From Oceaniglobus trochenteri (GTDB lineage: Bacteria; Pseudomonadota; Alphaproteobacteria; Rhodobacterales; Rhodobacteraceae): DNA of 64,000 nt. The DNA is taken from NCBI RefSeq assembly GCF_020529025.1, contig NZ_JACNMM010000010.1, positions 1 to 64,000 on the forward strand, in the 5' to 3' direction. The notes beneath the pieces were generated by a model that had not been told where the DNA came from, did not search any database, and saw nothing but the letters and a program-made list of their open reading frames with translations. Made by a program: the position numbers and the translations under genes. Positions 14,825 through 24,057 of this stretch are shown piece after piece. Every line of letters begins with the position of its first letter. Position 1 is the stretch's first letter.

Positions 14825-16125
14825 CTCTCGGGGATCAGGCCCCGCGGCGAGAAGCGCAGCACCAGCAACAGCACGACACCCATGGTCAAAAGCCGCATAT
14901 GCGCGGCGCTTTCGATCAGGTGATCCTTGAGCGGCGATCCATCGGCCATGCCGGCGGTGATCAGGTTGATCAGCATCAGGCCCATGGGTTCGACCTGAAC
15001 CCAGAGGAACCAGATCAGGAAGCCCCCAAGGACCGAGCCCCAGTTGTTGCCCGACCCGCCGACGATCACCATAACCCAGATCAGGAAGGTGAAGCGCAGC
15101 GGCTGATAGCCGGTCGGGGTCAGTTGGCCGTCAAGCGTGGTCATCATGGCGCCGGCCAGACCGCAGATCGCGCTGCCCAGGATGAAGACCTGAAGGTGAC
15201 GCCCGGTCACATCCTTGCCCATCGCCTCGGCCGCGGTTTCATTGTCGCGGATCGCGCGCATCATCCGCCCCCAGGGCGATTTCAGCGCCGTTTGCGTCAG
15301 CCAGATCAGCAACAGCAGGACCGAGGCGAAGAGCGCGGCATAGAGCAGCTTGACCACGATGGACGAGGCTGTCACCGGATCGGCGCCGATGGCCTGCATC
15401 CGCGCCAAAAAGTCGGTCGATTGCTGCAGGTCCACCTCGTAGGGTACCGGTCGGGGCAGGCCGATGACGTTCTTCACGCCGCGCGCCAGCCAGTCTTCGT
15501 TCTTCATCACGGCGATGATGATCTCGGCAATGCCCAGCGTGGCGATGGCCAGGTAATCGCTGCGCAGGCCCAGGGCCGTCTTGCCGACGATCCAGGCCGC
15601 ACCCGCCGCCAGAAGACCGCCCACAGGCCAGCCGATCAGCACCGGCAGGCCCAGCCCGCCCAGGTTGCCCGACACGGCGGGGTTCACCGCCTCGACCGCC
15701 TCGACACCGCCATCAAAGACAGCGCGGAAGGCATAGAACCCGATGACCAGCAGCACGGTGATGGCCACCCCGCGCCAGCGCCCGGGCTTCATCCGCTTCC
15801 AGACGAACACGGCGCCCAGGATCGTCGCCAGCGCGAGAAGCAGCCCCAGCAGGATGCGGACGCCACCCGCGGCCCAGGCCTCGGCCACCGGGGGCATGCC
15901 GATGATGACGGCGCCAAGGCCGCCAAGGGCGACAAACCCCATCACCCCGATGTTGAACAGCCCAGCATAGCCCCATTGCATGTTCACGCCCAGGGCCATG
16001 ATCGCGCTGATCAGGCCCATGTTGAAGATCCCCAGCGCCGAGTTCCAGGATGAGGTGAAACCGGTGAACAGGAACATCGCCGCAACGGCGGCAAAAAGAA
16101 GCGGTGCTCTGACAGAAGCGCTCAT
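14821..16125 (-). CDS. livM: Branched-chain amino-acid type ABC transporter permease (LivM-like)
   Basis: A 434-residue inner-membrane permease with around ten hydrophobic segments. It carries the LivM hallmarks: MGLISAIMALGVNMQWGYAGLFNIG near the start, YLAIATLGIAEIII, the cytoplasmic coupling loop MRAIRDNETAAEAMGKDV, and VIVGGSGNNWGSVLGG near the end. It is longer than many LivM proteins because of extra loop sequence around residues 85-165. It overlaps livH upstream and the mocA-like gene downstream by 4 bases each. Substrate range (amino acids, amides or other small acids) cannot be read from sequence. Confidence 0.88.
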   Translation of the reverse strand: MSASVRAPLLFAAVAAMFLFTGFTSSWNSALGIFNMGLISAIMALGVNMQWGYAGLFNIGVMGFVALGGLGAVIIGMPPVAEAWAAGGVRILLGLLLALATILGAVFVWKRMKPGRWRGVAITVLLVIGFYAFRAVFDGGVEAVEAVNPAVSGNLGGLGLPVLIGWPVGGLLAAGAAWIVGKTALGLRSDYLAIATLGIAEIIIAVMKNEDWLARGVKNVIGLPRPVPYEVDLQQSTDFLARMQAIGADPVTASSIVVKLLYAALFASVLLLLIWLTQTALKSPWGRMMRAIRDNETAAEAMGKDVTGRHLQVFILGSAICGLAGAMMTTLDGQLTPTGYQPLRFTFLIWVMVIVGGSGNNWGSVLGGFLIWFLWVQVEPMGLMLINLITAGMADGSPLKDHLIESAAHMRLLTMGVVLLLVLRFSPRGLIPER

Positions 16126-17132
16126 ACCGATTTCCCCTTGAACAGGCCGGTGGGTTTGAACAGCAGCACGATCACCAGGATCGAGAAGCTGACCGCGAAT
16201 TTGTAATCGGTGCTTAGAAGCTGGACGAGCCCCTCGGGTTCATACCAGGGCAGGAGGTAATCCAGCACCTTGCGGAAGGCATAGGTCACCATCACCTCGG
16301 AGTAGGCGATCAGGAAGCCCCCCGCGATGGCGCCCACCGGGCTGCCCAGCCCGCCGACGATGGCACTGGCGAAGATCGGCAGAAGAAGCTGGAAATAGGT
16401 GAAGGGTTTGAAAGACTTGTCCAGCCCGTAAAGCGTGCCCGCAATGGTGGCCAGCGCCGCGACGATCAGCCAGGTGATCGTCACCACCCGTTCGGGGTTG
16501 ATGCCCGAAAGCAGCGCAAGGTCTTCGTTGTCGGAATAGGCGCGCATGGATTTGCCGGTGCGGGTGCGGTTCAGGAACCAGAACAGGAAGGCCACCACGA
16601 TCACGGCCGTGACAATGGTGATCCCCTGCGAGGTGCGGATGGAAAGCGCCTCGTCAAGGCCGGTCATCGTCTTGAATTCGCGGGCCGTGATGATGAAGCG
16701 TTCGCCATCCGCGAACTGCTGGTCGTCGGGGCCGATGATGAAGCGCACCAGCCCATTCATGATGAACATCACCCCCATGGACACGATCACCAAGATCACC
16801 GGTGCGGCCTTCTGTTCGCGGTAGAACCGATAGACGGCCCTGTCGGTGCCCAGAAGCAGAAGCGCGGTGCCCGCGATGCCGAAGGGCAGCGCCAGAAGCG
16901 CCGTGGGCAGCGGGCCGAAGGAAATGCCCCAGCCCTGGAACAGCCAGGTGAACAGGATCGTGACCATGGCGCCAAAGGCCATCGTGTCGCCATGGGCGAA
17001 GTTCGAGAAGCGCAGGATGCCATAAATCAGCGTGACCCCCAGCGCCCCGAGGGCCAGCTGGGCGCCGTAGGAGGTGGCGGGGATGAGCACGAAATTGGCC
17101 AGCACCACAAGGGCGTTCAACAGATCCATCAT
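16122..17132 (-). CDS. livH: Branched-chain amino-acid type ABC transporter permease (LivH-like)
   Basis: A 336-residue membrane protein with about eight spans. LivH motifs are present: LGALGVTLIYGILRFSNFAHGDTMAFGAM, the coupling loop MRAYSDNEDLALLSGINPERV, and IVGGLGSPVGAIAGGFLI. It partners LivM as the second half of the translocation path. It lies 114 bases downstream of livF on the minus strand and overlaps livM by 4 bases. Confidence 0.88.
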   Translation of the reverse strand: MMDLLNALVVLANFVLIPATSYGAQLALGALGVTLIYGILRFSNFAHGDTMAFGAMVTILFTWLFQGWGISFGPLPTALLALPFGIAGTALLLLGTDRAVYRFYREQKAAPVILVIVSMGVMFIMNGLVRFIIGPDDQQFADGERFIITAREFKTMTGLDEALSIRTSQGITIVTAVIVVAFLFWFLNRTRTGKSMRAYSDNEDLALLSGINPERVVTITWLIVAALATIAGTLYGLDKSFKPFTYFQLLLPIFASAIVGGLGSPVGAIAGGFLIAYSEVMVTYAFRKVLDYLLPWYEPEGLVQLLSTDYKFAVSFSILVIVLLFKPTGLFKGKSV

Positions 17133-17246
17133 GCCACCTTTCGGGTCGCGGCGCGGCCCTGGGGCGCACCGGATACGTCGTTTGCGTCAAAGGGATGGGA
17201 AAGGCCCGGCATCCCGTGCCGGCAGTCGGAACGATAAACAGTCATC

Positions 17247-18086
17247 CTATCCCCCAAGAAAGCTTGCGCGCACATCGGGGTTGGACAGAAGTTCTTCCCC
17301 CGTGCCGGTAAACGCGTTGCTGCCCTGCACCAGGACGTAACCGCGGTCCGCGATCTCCAGCGCCTGGCGGGCGTTCTGTTCGACCATGAGGATCGAGATG
17401 CCCGTGCGGGCCACCTCGATGATGCGGTCGAACAATTCGTCCATCACGATGGGGCTGACCCCGGCCGTGGGTTCGTCCAGCATCAGGACACGCGGCTTGG
17501 TCATCAGGGCGCGGCCCACCGCCACCTGCTGGCGCTGCCCGCCCGAAAGCTCACCCGCCGGCTGGCGGCGCTTGTCGCCCAGGATCGGGAACAGGTCATA
17601 GACCTGCGCGATGGTCTTGCCGATGTCGTCGCGGCGCAGAAAGGCGCCCATTTCGAGGTTTTCCTCGACGGTCATCGAAGTGAAGATGTTGTGGGTCTGG
17701 GGTACGAAGGCCATGCCCTTCGCCACCCTGTCCTGCGGGGTCAGGTGGGTGATGTCCTCACCCTCAAGCCGCACCGCACCGCTGCGCACGTTCAGCATCC
17801 CGAAGACGGCCTTCATCGCCGTGGATTTGCCCGCGCCGTTCGGCCCGACGATCACCGCGATCTGGCCCGGGTCCACCGCCAAGGTGCAGCCGTGCAGGAT
17901 GTCGGCACCGCTGCCATAGCCGCCCGTCATATTGTCGCCGATCAGGAAGGGGCCATCCGTTACACGCGGCGCCCCCGATCCCATGGTTCTGTGGCGCACC
18001 GGATCGCCCGATCCGCCCGCGCCGCTGCTTTTCGTGATCGAGCGGTCCTTGTTGCCGCGATCATCCTGCCATGGATTTCCGGTCAT
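17247..18086 (-). CDS. livF: Branched-chain amino-acid type ABC transporter ATPase (LivF-like)
   Basis: A 279-residue ATPase. Walker A GPNGAGKST lies near 80, the Q-loop FVPQTHNIF, signature LSGGQRQQVAVGRAL, Walker B VLMLDEPTAGVSP and H-loop-region MVEQNARQALEIAD. The first ~45 residues are a polar extension not usual in LivF (LivF is typically ~235 residues). The start overlaps the livG stop by 4 bases, which supports the long form, although an internal start near residue 53 (MTGGYGSGADILHGC) would give the normal length. Confidence 0.87.
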   Translation of the reverse strand: MTGNPWQDDRGNKDRSITKSSGAGGSGDPVRHRTMGSGAPRVTDGPFLIGDNMTGGYGSGADILHGCTLAVDPGQIAVIVGPNGAGKSTAMKAVFGMLNVRSGAVRLEGEDITHLTPQDRVAKGMAFVPQTHNIFTSMTVEENLEMGAFLRRDDIGKTIAQVYDLFPILGDKRRQPAGELSGGQRQQVAVGRALMTKPRVLMLDEPTAGVSPIVMDELFDRIIEVARTGISILMVEQNARQALEIADRGYVLVQGSNAFTGTGEELLSNPDVRASFLGG

Positions 18087-18859
18087 GCTGTCGCCTTGTT
18101 CTTCAGGCCGGTGCCAAGGTAGGCCTCGATCACCTGTTCATTGGCCTTGATCTGGTCGATGGTGCCTTCCGCCAGGACGTGCCCCTCGGCCATGACGATC
18201 ACGGGATCGCACAGGCGGCCGATGAAATCCATGTCGTGTTCGATCATGCAGAAGGTATAGCCGCGCTCGCGGTTCAGGCGCAAAATCGCGTCGCCCACCG
18301 TGTTCAGAAGGGTGCGGTTCACCCCGGCGCCCACCTCGTCCAGAAAGACGATCTTGGCGTCCACCATCATCGTGCGGCCCAGTTCCAGCAGCTTCTTCTG
18401 CCCGCCCGACAGGTTGCCGGCGCGTTCGTCCTTCAGGTGGTCGATGGTCAGAAACTCGAGAACCTCGTCGGCCTTCTTGAGAAGCGCCGCTTCCTCTTGC
18501 GCGATGCGGGCGCGGCCGAACCAGGCGTTCCAGATCGTTTCGCCCGACTGGGCCGGGGGCACCATCATCAGGTTTTCCCGCACGGTCATCGACCCGAATT
18601 CATGGGCGATCTGGAAGGTGCGCAGCAGCCCTTTGTGAAACAGCGTGTGCGGCGGCAGGCCGGTGATATCCTCGCCCGCCATGGTCACCTTGCCCGAGGT
18701 CGGTTTAAGAACGCCGGCGATGACGTTGAAAAGAGTGGTCTTTCCGGCGCCGTTCGGCCCGACAAGGCCGGTGATCGACCCCGCCTTGATTTCAAGAGAT
18801 GCACCGTCGACGGCGTGAAACCCGCCGAAATGCTTGTGCAGGTTTTCGACAACGATCAT
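18083..18859 (-). CDS. livG: Branched-chain amino-acid type ABC transporter ATPase (LivG-like)
   Basis: A 258-residue ATPase starting at ATG 18859, 6 bases after AAGGGG; a TTG-initiated extension to 18919 would run into a strong hairpin and is rejected. Walker A GPNGAGKTT, the LivG-specific LLRTFQIAHEFGSMTV, signature LSGGQKKLLELGR and Walker B IVFLDEVGAGVN (Val replacing the usual Pro of DEP) are visible. H-loop is IEHDMDF. It pairs with LivF to drive the importer. Confidence 0.87.
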   Translation of the reverse strand: MIVVENLHKHFGGFHAVDGASLEIKAGSITGLVGPNGAGKTTLFNVIAGVLKPTSGKVTMAGEDITGLPPHTLFHKGLLRTFQIAHEFGSMTVRENLMMVPPAQSGETIWNAWFGRARIAQEEAALLKKADEVLEFLTIDHLKDERAGNLSGGQKKLLELGRTMMVDAKIVFLDEVGAGVNRTLLNTVGDAILRLNRERGYTFCMIEHDMDFIGRLCDPVIVMAEGHVLAEGTIDQIKANEQVIEAYLGTGLKNKATA

Positions 18860-18916
18860 GTATTGCCCCTTCGCGTCCCCGTTGGCCGCTTCCGGTTTTG
18901 CATCGGAATACGGAAA

Positions 18917-18947
18917 CAACCCGGCGCACGAGGGGCGCGCCGGGTTG
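18917..18947 (-). terminator. Intercistronic hairpin between livK and livG
   Basis: CAACCCGGCGC (18917-18927) and GCGCCGGGTTG (18937-18947) form a perfect 11-bp stem around 9 bases. It lies just after the livK stop on the minus strand. Such hairpins often protect abundant binding-protein mRNA and reduce read-through to the ATPase and permease genes. Confidence 0.65.
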
Positions 18948-18970
18948 CCAGTTGAAAGCGGATCAGACGA

Positions 18971-20164
18971 TCAGCGGTACCCTTTGGTCACCAGCTTGCC
19001 GTCCTCGAACGCGATCTCACGGTAGTTGCCGGCGGATTCGCCCGGGCCGATCAGTTCCACCGCCGAGGCGCCGACATAGTCGATCTCGGTTCCGGCCTTG
19101 AGAAGCTCCAGCGCCTTGGCCAGTTCGCCGGGATAGATCTTTTCGCCCGGAGCGTTGGCGACATCCATCACCTTGCCCGCGTAATCGGCGGATTCCACCG
19201 AACCGGCAGCCTGCATCGCCAGCAGGATCAGCGCGGCGGCGTCATAGCTTTCAGGAGCGAAGGCGCTGGTGGGGTCAAAGGCATCGCCCACCAGATCGTT
19301 GAAGGTGGCCACGCCGGGGCTGTCGGTGCCAGGGTGCTGACCGGTCGAACCGTCGATCTCGCTGCCGAAGTTCTTCTCAAGCTGCGAGCTGACCATGCCA
19401 TCGGGGAAATGGAAGGTGTCGAAAGCACCCGAATCCAGCGCCGCGCGCACGATGCCCGATCCGCCACCGTCGACATAACCCGCCACCACGAGGCGCTGAC
19501 CACCGGCCGCGGCCAATGCCCCGACTTCAGCCGAATAGTCGGCCTTCAGGTCTTCGTGGGCGGTGTTGATGGTCACCTTGCCACCGGCTTCGGTGTAGGC
19601 GGCTTCGAAGGCATCGGCCAGGCCCTTGCCATAGTCGTTGTTGACATAGGACACGGCCACTTCCTCGATCCCCTGGTCCAGCAGAACCTGGGTCATCACC
19701 ACACCCTGACGGGCATCCGAGGGCGAGGTGCGGAAGAACAGGCCTTCGTCCTCGACCGTAGACAGGCCCGGCGACGTGGCCGAGGGCGAAATCATCACGA
19801 TGCCGTTGGGAACGGCCACGTTCGACAGGATCGCACCGGTCACGCCCGAACAGGCGGCGCCGACAATACCCTTGATGCCGTCCGAGGTAATCAGGCGTTC
19901 GGCGGCGGCGGTCGCGGCGCCGGCGTCGATGCAGGTACTGTCACCGCGCACCGGAACCACGGTCATGCCATCCAGGAACTTGCCCGAATCCGACACTTCC
20001 TTGATCGCCAGTTCGGCAGCGGGGCCCATTTCGGCGGTCAGCGCTTCAAGCGGGCCGGTAAAGCCCATGATCACGCCGATCTTTACCTCTTCAGCCTGGG
20101 CCGCCGAGAAGGCCGAGCTGGCGGCGACGGCGGTCATGGCGGAGGCCATAAGTAGCTTTTTCAT
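18971..20164 (-). CDS. livK: Branched-chain amino-acid type periplasmic substrate-binding protein (LivK-like)
   Basis: A 397-residue Peripla_BP_6 protein. The signal peptide MKKLLMASAMTAVAASSAFSAAQA is cleaved before EEVKIGVIMGFTGPLEAL. Two-lobe features follow (GIVGAACSGVTGAILSNV, SPSATSPGLST, VAVSYVNNDYGKGLADAF). The paired Cys in DSTCIDAGAA and GAACSGV probably form a disulfide. It is first in the liv operon, behind a promoter region at 20165-20337 shared with the divergent sugar dehydrogenase. The ligand is not determinable. Confidence 0.88.
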   Translation of the reverse strand: MKKLLMASAMTAVAASSAFSAAQAEEVKIGVIMGFTGPLEALTAEMGPAAELAIKEVSDSGKFLDGMTVVPVRGDSTCIDAGAATAAAERLITSDGIKGIVGAACSGVTGAILSNVAVPNGIVMISPSATSPGLSTVEDEGLFFRTSPSDARQGVVMTQVLLDQGIEEVAVSYVNNDYGKGLADAFEAAYTEAGGKVTINTAHEDLKADYSAEVGALAAAGGQRLVVAGYVDGGGSGIVRAALDSGAFDTFHFPDGMVSSQLEKNFGSEIDGSTGQHPGTDSPGVATFNDLVGDAFDPTSAFAPESYDAAALILLAMQAAGSVESADYAGKVMDVANAPGEKIYPGELAKALELLKAGTEIDYVGASAVELIGPGESAGNYREIAFEDGKLVTKGYR

Positions 20165-20337
20165 TTAAGTCTCCCTGTTGTGGAACGTTGTCCTGAGGGT
20201 GACGTTATTGTGGGTCGGTCCAAAAGAAAAGGGTGTTGATCTGCACATTTACCCCGAAAATCCGGGGTTGCCGCGGTTTACCCTACGTCCGGTCGCCCTA
20301 TCTGGAGGGGAGAAGAACAGGAAGGGAAGGCCACGGG

Positions 20338-21438
20338 ATGAGAACGAGAATCTGCGCGACACTTCTGGCACTGGCCTGTCTTTCACCCCTCGCCAGCGCC
20401 GCCATGGACAGCAGCCTTGGCGCGATCGAGGTGGCGCCGGTGGTGACGGGGTTGAACGAACCCTGGGGCTTTGCCTTCCTGCCCGGCGGGGGTTTTCTGG
20501 TCACCGAACGGGCAGGCCGCCTGCAACATGTCGGTGCTGATGGGTCGGTGAAACAGGTGTCGGGCCTGCCCGATGTGCATGTCGAAGGGCAGGGCGGCCT
20601 GCTTGACGTCATGGTGCCCCGCGATTTTGCCGAAACGCGCGAGGTTTTCCTGAGCTATGCCAAGAAGCAGGGCGGCGGCGCAGGAACGGCCCTGGCGGTC
20701 GGGCGCCTGTCGCAGGCGGGCGACCGGCTTGAGGATGTGAAAGTGATCTTCGAGATGGCACCGGGTTCGGACGGCGGGCGGCACTTTGGTTCGCGCATCG
20801 TCGAGGGGCGTGATGGCCATCTGTTCCTCACCATTGGCGACCGTGGCACCGGCCCGCAGGCCCAGAATACCGCAAGCCACAACGGCAGCGTGGTGCGCAT
20901 CAACCGCGACGGATCGGTGCCCGCCGACAACCCCTTCGTCGGCCAAGAGAATGCCCTGCCCGAAATCTGGTCCTACGGCCACCGCAACCCCCAGGGCGCG
21001 GGGCTGGACGGCGCGGGGCAGCTTTGGGTGGTGGAACATGGCGCAAAGGGCGGAGACGAGGTGAACCGCGTCAAAAAGGGCGCCAATTTCGGCTGGCCCG
21101 TCATTTCCTACGGCACCCATTATTCCGGCCAGCAAATCGGCGAGGGCACGCAAAAACCGGGCATGGCGCAACCGGCCCACTACTGGGACCCGTCGATCGC
21201 ACCTTCGGGGATGACTTTCTATTCCGGGCGGCTCTGGCCGGAATGGAAGGGCGATCTTCTGGTGGGGTCGCTGAAGTTCGACATGATCTCGCGGCTGGAC
21301 GGCGACACCATGAAAGAGGAAGAGCGCCTGAAATCCCCCGAAACCGCCCGCGTGCGCGACATCCGCGAAGCACCCGACGGCACTATCTGGTTTCTCGCCG
21401 TCGGGAAGGGCACACTTTACCGGATGAGCCCACGCTAG
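20338..21438 (+). CDS. PQQ-dependent soluble aldose sugar dehydrogenase family protein
   Basis: A 366-residue secreted beta-propeller from ATG 20338, behind GAAGGGAAGG. The signal peptide is MRTRICATLLALACLSPLASA. Family signatures include LNEPWGFAFLPGG, LVTERAGRL, VEGQGGLLDV, GGRHFGSRIVEG with the catalytic-type His, WSYGHRNPQGAGLD, and EHGAKGGDEVN. Relatives oxidise aldoses in the periplasm with PQQ and calcium. An upstream in-frame ATG at 20233 would precede the signal peptide with unrelated sequence. It is convergent with the GlxA-type regulator. Confidence 0.88.
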   Translation: MRTRICATLLALACLSPLASAAMDSSLGAIEVAPVVTGLNEPWGFAFLPGGGFLVTERAGRLQHVGADGSVKQVSGLPDVHVEGQGGLLDVMVPRDFAETREVFLSYAKKQGGGAGTALAVGRLSQAGDRLEDVKVIFEMAPGSDGGRHFGSRIVEGRDGHLFLTIGDRGTGPQAQNTASHNGSVVRINRDGSVPADNPFVGQENALPEIWSYGHRNPQGAGLDGAGQLWVVEHGAKGGDEVNRVKKGANFGWPVISYGTHYSGQQIGEGTQKPGMAQPAHYWDPSIAPSGMTFYSGRLWPEWKGDLLVGSLKFDMISRLDGDTMKEEERLKSPETARVRDIREAPDGTIWFLAVGKGTLYRMSPR

Positions 21439-21439
21439 G

Positions 21440-21461
21440 TTCTTTCTTGCTGCAAATACTC
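21440..21461 (+). repeat. Copy of a dispersed intergenic motif (TTCTTTCTTG...CAAATACTC)
   Basis: A 22-base segment in the 48-base convergent gap. It resembles, in reverse orientation, the segment at 63020-63040 and, in the same orientation, 63061-63082. The shared core is GAGTAxTT-n-GCAA-n-GAA. Confidence 0.45.
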
Positions 21462-21486
21462 ATTTCACGCCAGATCGGCGCGGTGC

Positions 21487-22491
21487 TTACGAGGGCAGGC
21501 GGCTGGCCTGGATTCCACGCTCGCGATAGGGCGTGGTTTCATAATGGGCGCGGTAGCATTTCGAAAAATGCGACGGGCTGGCAAAGCCGCAGGCCAGGGC
21601 GACGTTGATCACGCTCATGTCGGTCTGCATAAGCAGGTTGCGCGCCTTTTGCAGGCGCAATTCCATGTAATACCGCTTGGGCGAACGGTTCAGGTAGCGA
21701 CGGAACAGCCGTTCCAGCTGGCGGGTCGACATGCCGACATCCCGCGCCAGAATGGCGGGGCTGATCGGATCTTCGATATGACTTTCCATCATCTGGATCA
21801 CCGTCGACAGTTTCGGATGCCGCACGCCGATGCGGGTGGGCACCGACAGCCGCTGTATGTCCTGGTCGGTGCGGATGCTGGAATAGATCAGCTGGTCGGC
21901 CACGGCGCTGGCCAGGGTTTCGCCGTGCTCATCGGCGATCAGCTTCAGCATCAGGTCGATCGAGGATGTGCCCCCCGCCGTGGTATAACGGTTGCCGTCG
22001 ATCACGAAGACCGATTTGGTCAGCGTGACTTCCTCGAATTCCTCGGCGAAACTGTCCTGGTTTTCCCAATGGATCGTGGCCCGCTTGCCATCCAGAAGCC
22101 CGGCGCGCGCCAGGGTGTGGCCGGCGGTGCACAGCCCGCCGATGGTGACCCCGCGCCGCGCCTCGCGCCGCAGCCAGTTGACCACGCGTTTCGTCGTCGC
22201 GCCGGAGACGTCGATGCCGCCGCAGACCAGCACGGTATCGTCGCGGTTCAATTCGTCCAGGTCGCTGTCGGTCTGGAACACGGTGCCGACCGAACTGCTG
22301 ACCGGTTCGCCCCCCTCACCGGCGATGACCCAGGAATAAAGCTGGGTGCGGGCCAGCCGGTTGGCGATGCGCAGGCTTTCGATGGCGCTGGCAAATGACA
22401 GCAGCGTGAAATTGTCCAGCAGGAGAAAGACAAAGTGGCGCGGTTTGTCGCCCGCCGTATCCACATCCACGCTATAGCGACTCACTTCCAT
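21487..22491 (-). CDS. GlxA-family transcriptional regulator (DJ-1/PfpI-like + AraC HTH)
   Basis: 334 residues from ATG 22491 (MEVSRYSVDVDTAG). Residues ~18-190 form the DJ-1/PfpI-like sensor domain (FVFLLLDNFTLLSFASAIESLRIANRL, VLVCGGIDVSG, GLCTAGHTLARAGLLDG). Residues ~230-330 are the double AraC helix-turn-helix (DPISPAILARDVGMSTRQLERLF, VALACGFASPSHFSKCYRAHY). Family members such as GbdR, CdhR and ArgR control catabolism of glycine betaine, carnitine or arginine, and the opening here is most like the betaine group (inference). A dyad at 22546-22569 could be its operator. Confidence 0.88.
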   Translation of the reverse strand: MEVSRYSVDVDTAGDKPRHFVFLLLDNFTLLSFASAIESLRIANRLARTQLYSWVIAGEGGEPVSSSVGTVFQTDSDLDELNRDDTVLVCGGIDVSGATTKRVVNWLRREARRGVTIGGLCTAGHTLARAGLLDGKRATIHWENQDSFAEEFEEVTLTKSVFVIDGNRYTTAGGTSSIDLMLKLIADEHGETLASAVADQLIYSSIRTDQDIQRLSVPTRIGVRHPKLSTVIQMMESHIEDPISPAILARDVGMSTRQLERLFRRYLNRSPKRYYMELRLQKARNLLMQTDMSVINVALACGFASPSHFSKCYRAHYETTPYRERGIQASRLPS

Positions 22492-22545
22492 GGCAACGAT
22501 CCGATCCCTGCGACCGGGCGAGCCAAGCAGGTTTGCGTCGCGCCC

Positions 22546-22569
22546 GCAAGATGCGGATGTCGCATTTGC
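22546..22569. promoter_or_regulatory. Dyad-symmetric candidate operator between glxA-type regulator and DAHP synthase
   Basis: GCAA-g-ATGCG and CGCAT-TTGC form 9-bp arms (one bulged G) around GATGT. It sits 55 bases before the regulator start and 100 bases before the synthase start in the divergent promoter region. Confidence 0.4.
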
Positions 22570-22668
22570 ACCACGCGGTTTGACCCTGCGTCGGTTTAGC
22601 TGTTTGCAACCCTTGCCGCCCTGCGTATAACCGCCGCCTGAAATGCATGTGTTTCCGGAGCAAAGACG

Positions 22669-24039
22669 ATGACTCAGTGGCAGAAATCCGACTGGCGCAA
22701 CAAACCGCGGGTCCAGATGCCCGATTATACCGATCCGGCCGCCCTGGCCGCGGTCGAGCAGGGTCTGGCCAAGTATCCGCCGCTTGTCTTTGCCGGTGAG
22801 GCGCGCACCCTGAAACGCGAGCTTGCCGAGGTATCGCGCGGCGAGGCATTCCTGCTTCAGGGCGGCGATTGCGCCGAGAGCTTTGCCGAGTTCAGCGCCG
22901 ACAACATCCGCGACACCTTCAAGGTGATGCTGCAGATGGCCATGGTTCTGACCTTCGGTGCCAAGGTGCCGACGGTGAAGGTGGGCCGCATGGCGGGCCA
23001 GTTCGCCAAGCCGCGCAGCGCGCCCACCGAAACCAGCGGTGGCGTGGAACTGCCCAGCTACCGTGGCGACATCATCAACGGCTTCGATTTCACCCCCGAG
23101 GCGCGGATTCCCGACCCCGGCCGCATGATGCAGGCCTATACCCAGGCGGCTGCGACGCTGAACTTCCTGCGCGCGCTTTCCAAGGGCGGCTATGCCGACA
23201 TTCACCGGGTGCACGCCTGGACGCTTGGGTTCACCGAATCCGACGAGGCCGAGAAATACCGCGACATGGCCAACCGCATCCAGGATGCGCTGGATTTCAT
23301 GACGGCGGCAGGTCTGACCAGCGACAACAACGCCGAACTGGCCACCGTCGATTTCTACACCAGCCACGAGGCGCTGCTGCTGGAATACGAAGAGGCACTG
23401 GCCCGCGTCGATACCACCAGCGGCAACACCCTGGCCGGATCGGGCCACCTGATCTGGATCGGCGACCGCACCCGCCAGCCCGACGGCGCCCATGTGGAGT
23501 TCTGCAAGGGCGTGCTTAACCCCATCGGCCTGAAATGCGGCCCCTCGATCTCGACCGACGACCTGAAGCGTCTGATGGCCACGCTGAACCCGAAGAACGA
23601 GGCGGGCCGCCTGACCCTGATCGCCCGTTTCGGCGCCGGCACGGTGGGCGACCACCTGCCCAAGCTGATCCGCGCGGTCGAGGAAGAAGGCGCCAACGTG
23701 GTTTGGTCCTGCGATCCGATGCACGGCAACACGATCAAGTCGGCCAGCGGTTACAAGACGCGCCCGTTCGATTCCGTGCTGCGCGAGGTGCAGGAATTCT
23801 TCGAGGTGCACAACGCCGAGGGCACCGTTCCCGGTGGCGTGCATTTCGAGATGACAGGCCAGGACGTGACCGAATGCACCGGCGGCGTGCGGGCGGTGAC
23901 CGATGAAAACCTGTCGGATCGTTACCACACGGCCTGCGATCCGCGCCTGAACGCCAGCCAGGCGCTGGAACTGGCCTTCCTCGTGGCCGAACAGTTGAGC
24001 AGCCGCCAGGCCGCCAGCCGCACTGCCGCGGCCAGCTGA
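22669..24039 (+). CDS. Class II 3-deoxy-7-phosphoheptulonate (DAHP) synthase
   Basis: A 456-residue enzyme joining phosphoenolpyruvate and erythrose 4-phosphate, the first step of the shikimate pathway. Plant-type (class II) signatures are clear: the metal-binding Cys in [27 protein letters not shown], the [12 protein letters not shown] region, [16 protein letters not shown], and SCDPMHGNT near the C-terminal third with metal-ligand His. Full length is typical. The start ATG 22669 follows CCGGAG. It is divergent from the GlxA-type regulator. aroQ of the same pathway lies 35 kb downstream. Confidence 0.94.
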   Translation: MTQWQKSDWRNKPRVQMPDYTDPAALAAVEQGLAKYPPLVFAGEARTLKRELAEVSRGEAFLLQGGDCAESFAEFSADNIRDTFKVMLQMAMVLTFGAKVPTVKVGRMAGQFAKPRSAPTETSGGVELPSYRGDIINGFDFTPEARIPDPGRMMQAYTQAAATLNFLRALSKGGYADIHRVHAWTLGFTESDEAEKYRDMANRIQDALDFMTAAGLTSDNNAELATVDFYTSHEALLLEYEEALARVDTTSGNTLAGSGHLIWIGDRTRQPDGAHVEFCKGVLNPIGLKCGPSISTDDLKRLMATLNPKNEAGRLTLIARFGAGTVGDHLPKLIRAVEEEGANVVWSCDPMHGNTIKSASGYKTRPFDSVLREVQEFFEVHNAEGTVPGGVHFEMTGQDVTECTGGVRAVTDENLSDRYHTACDPRLNASQALELAFLVAEQLSSRQAASRTAAAS

Positions 24040-24057
24040 TCTTTGCGGCGGCGGTGC

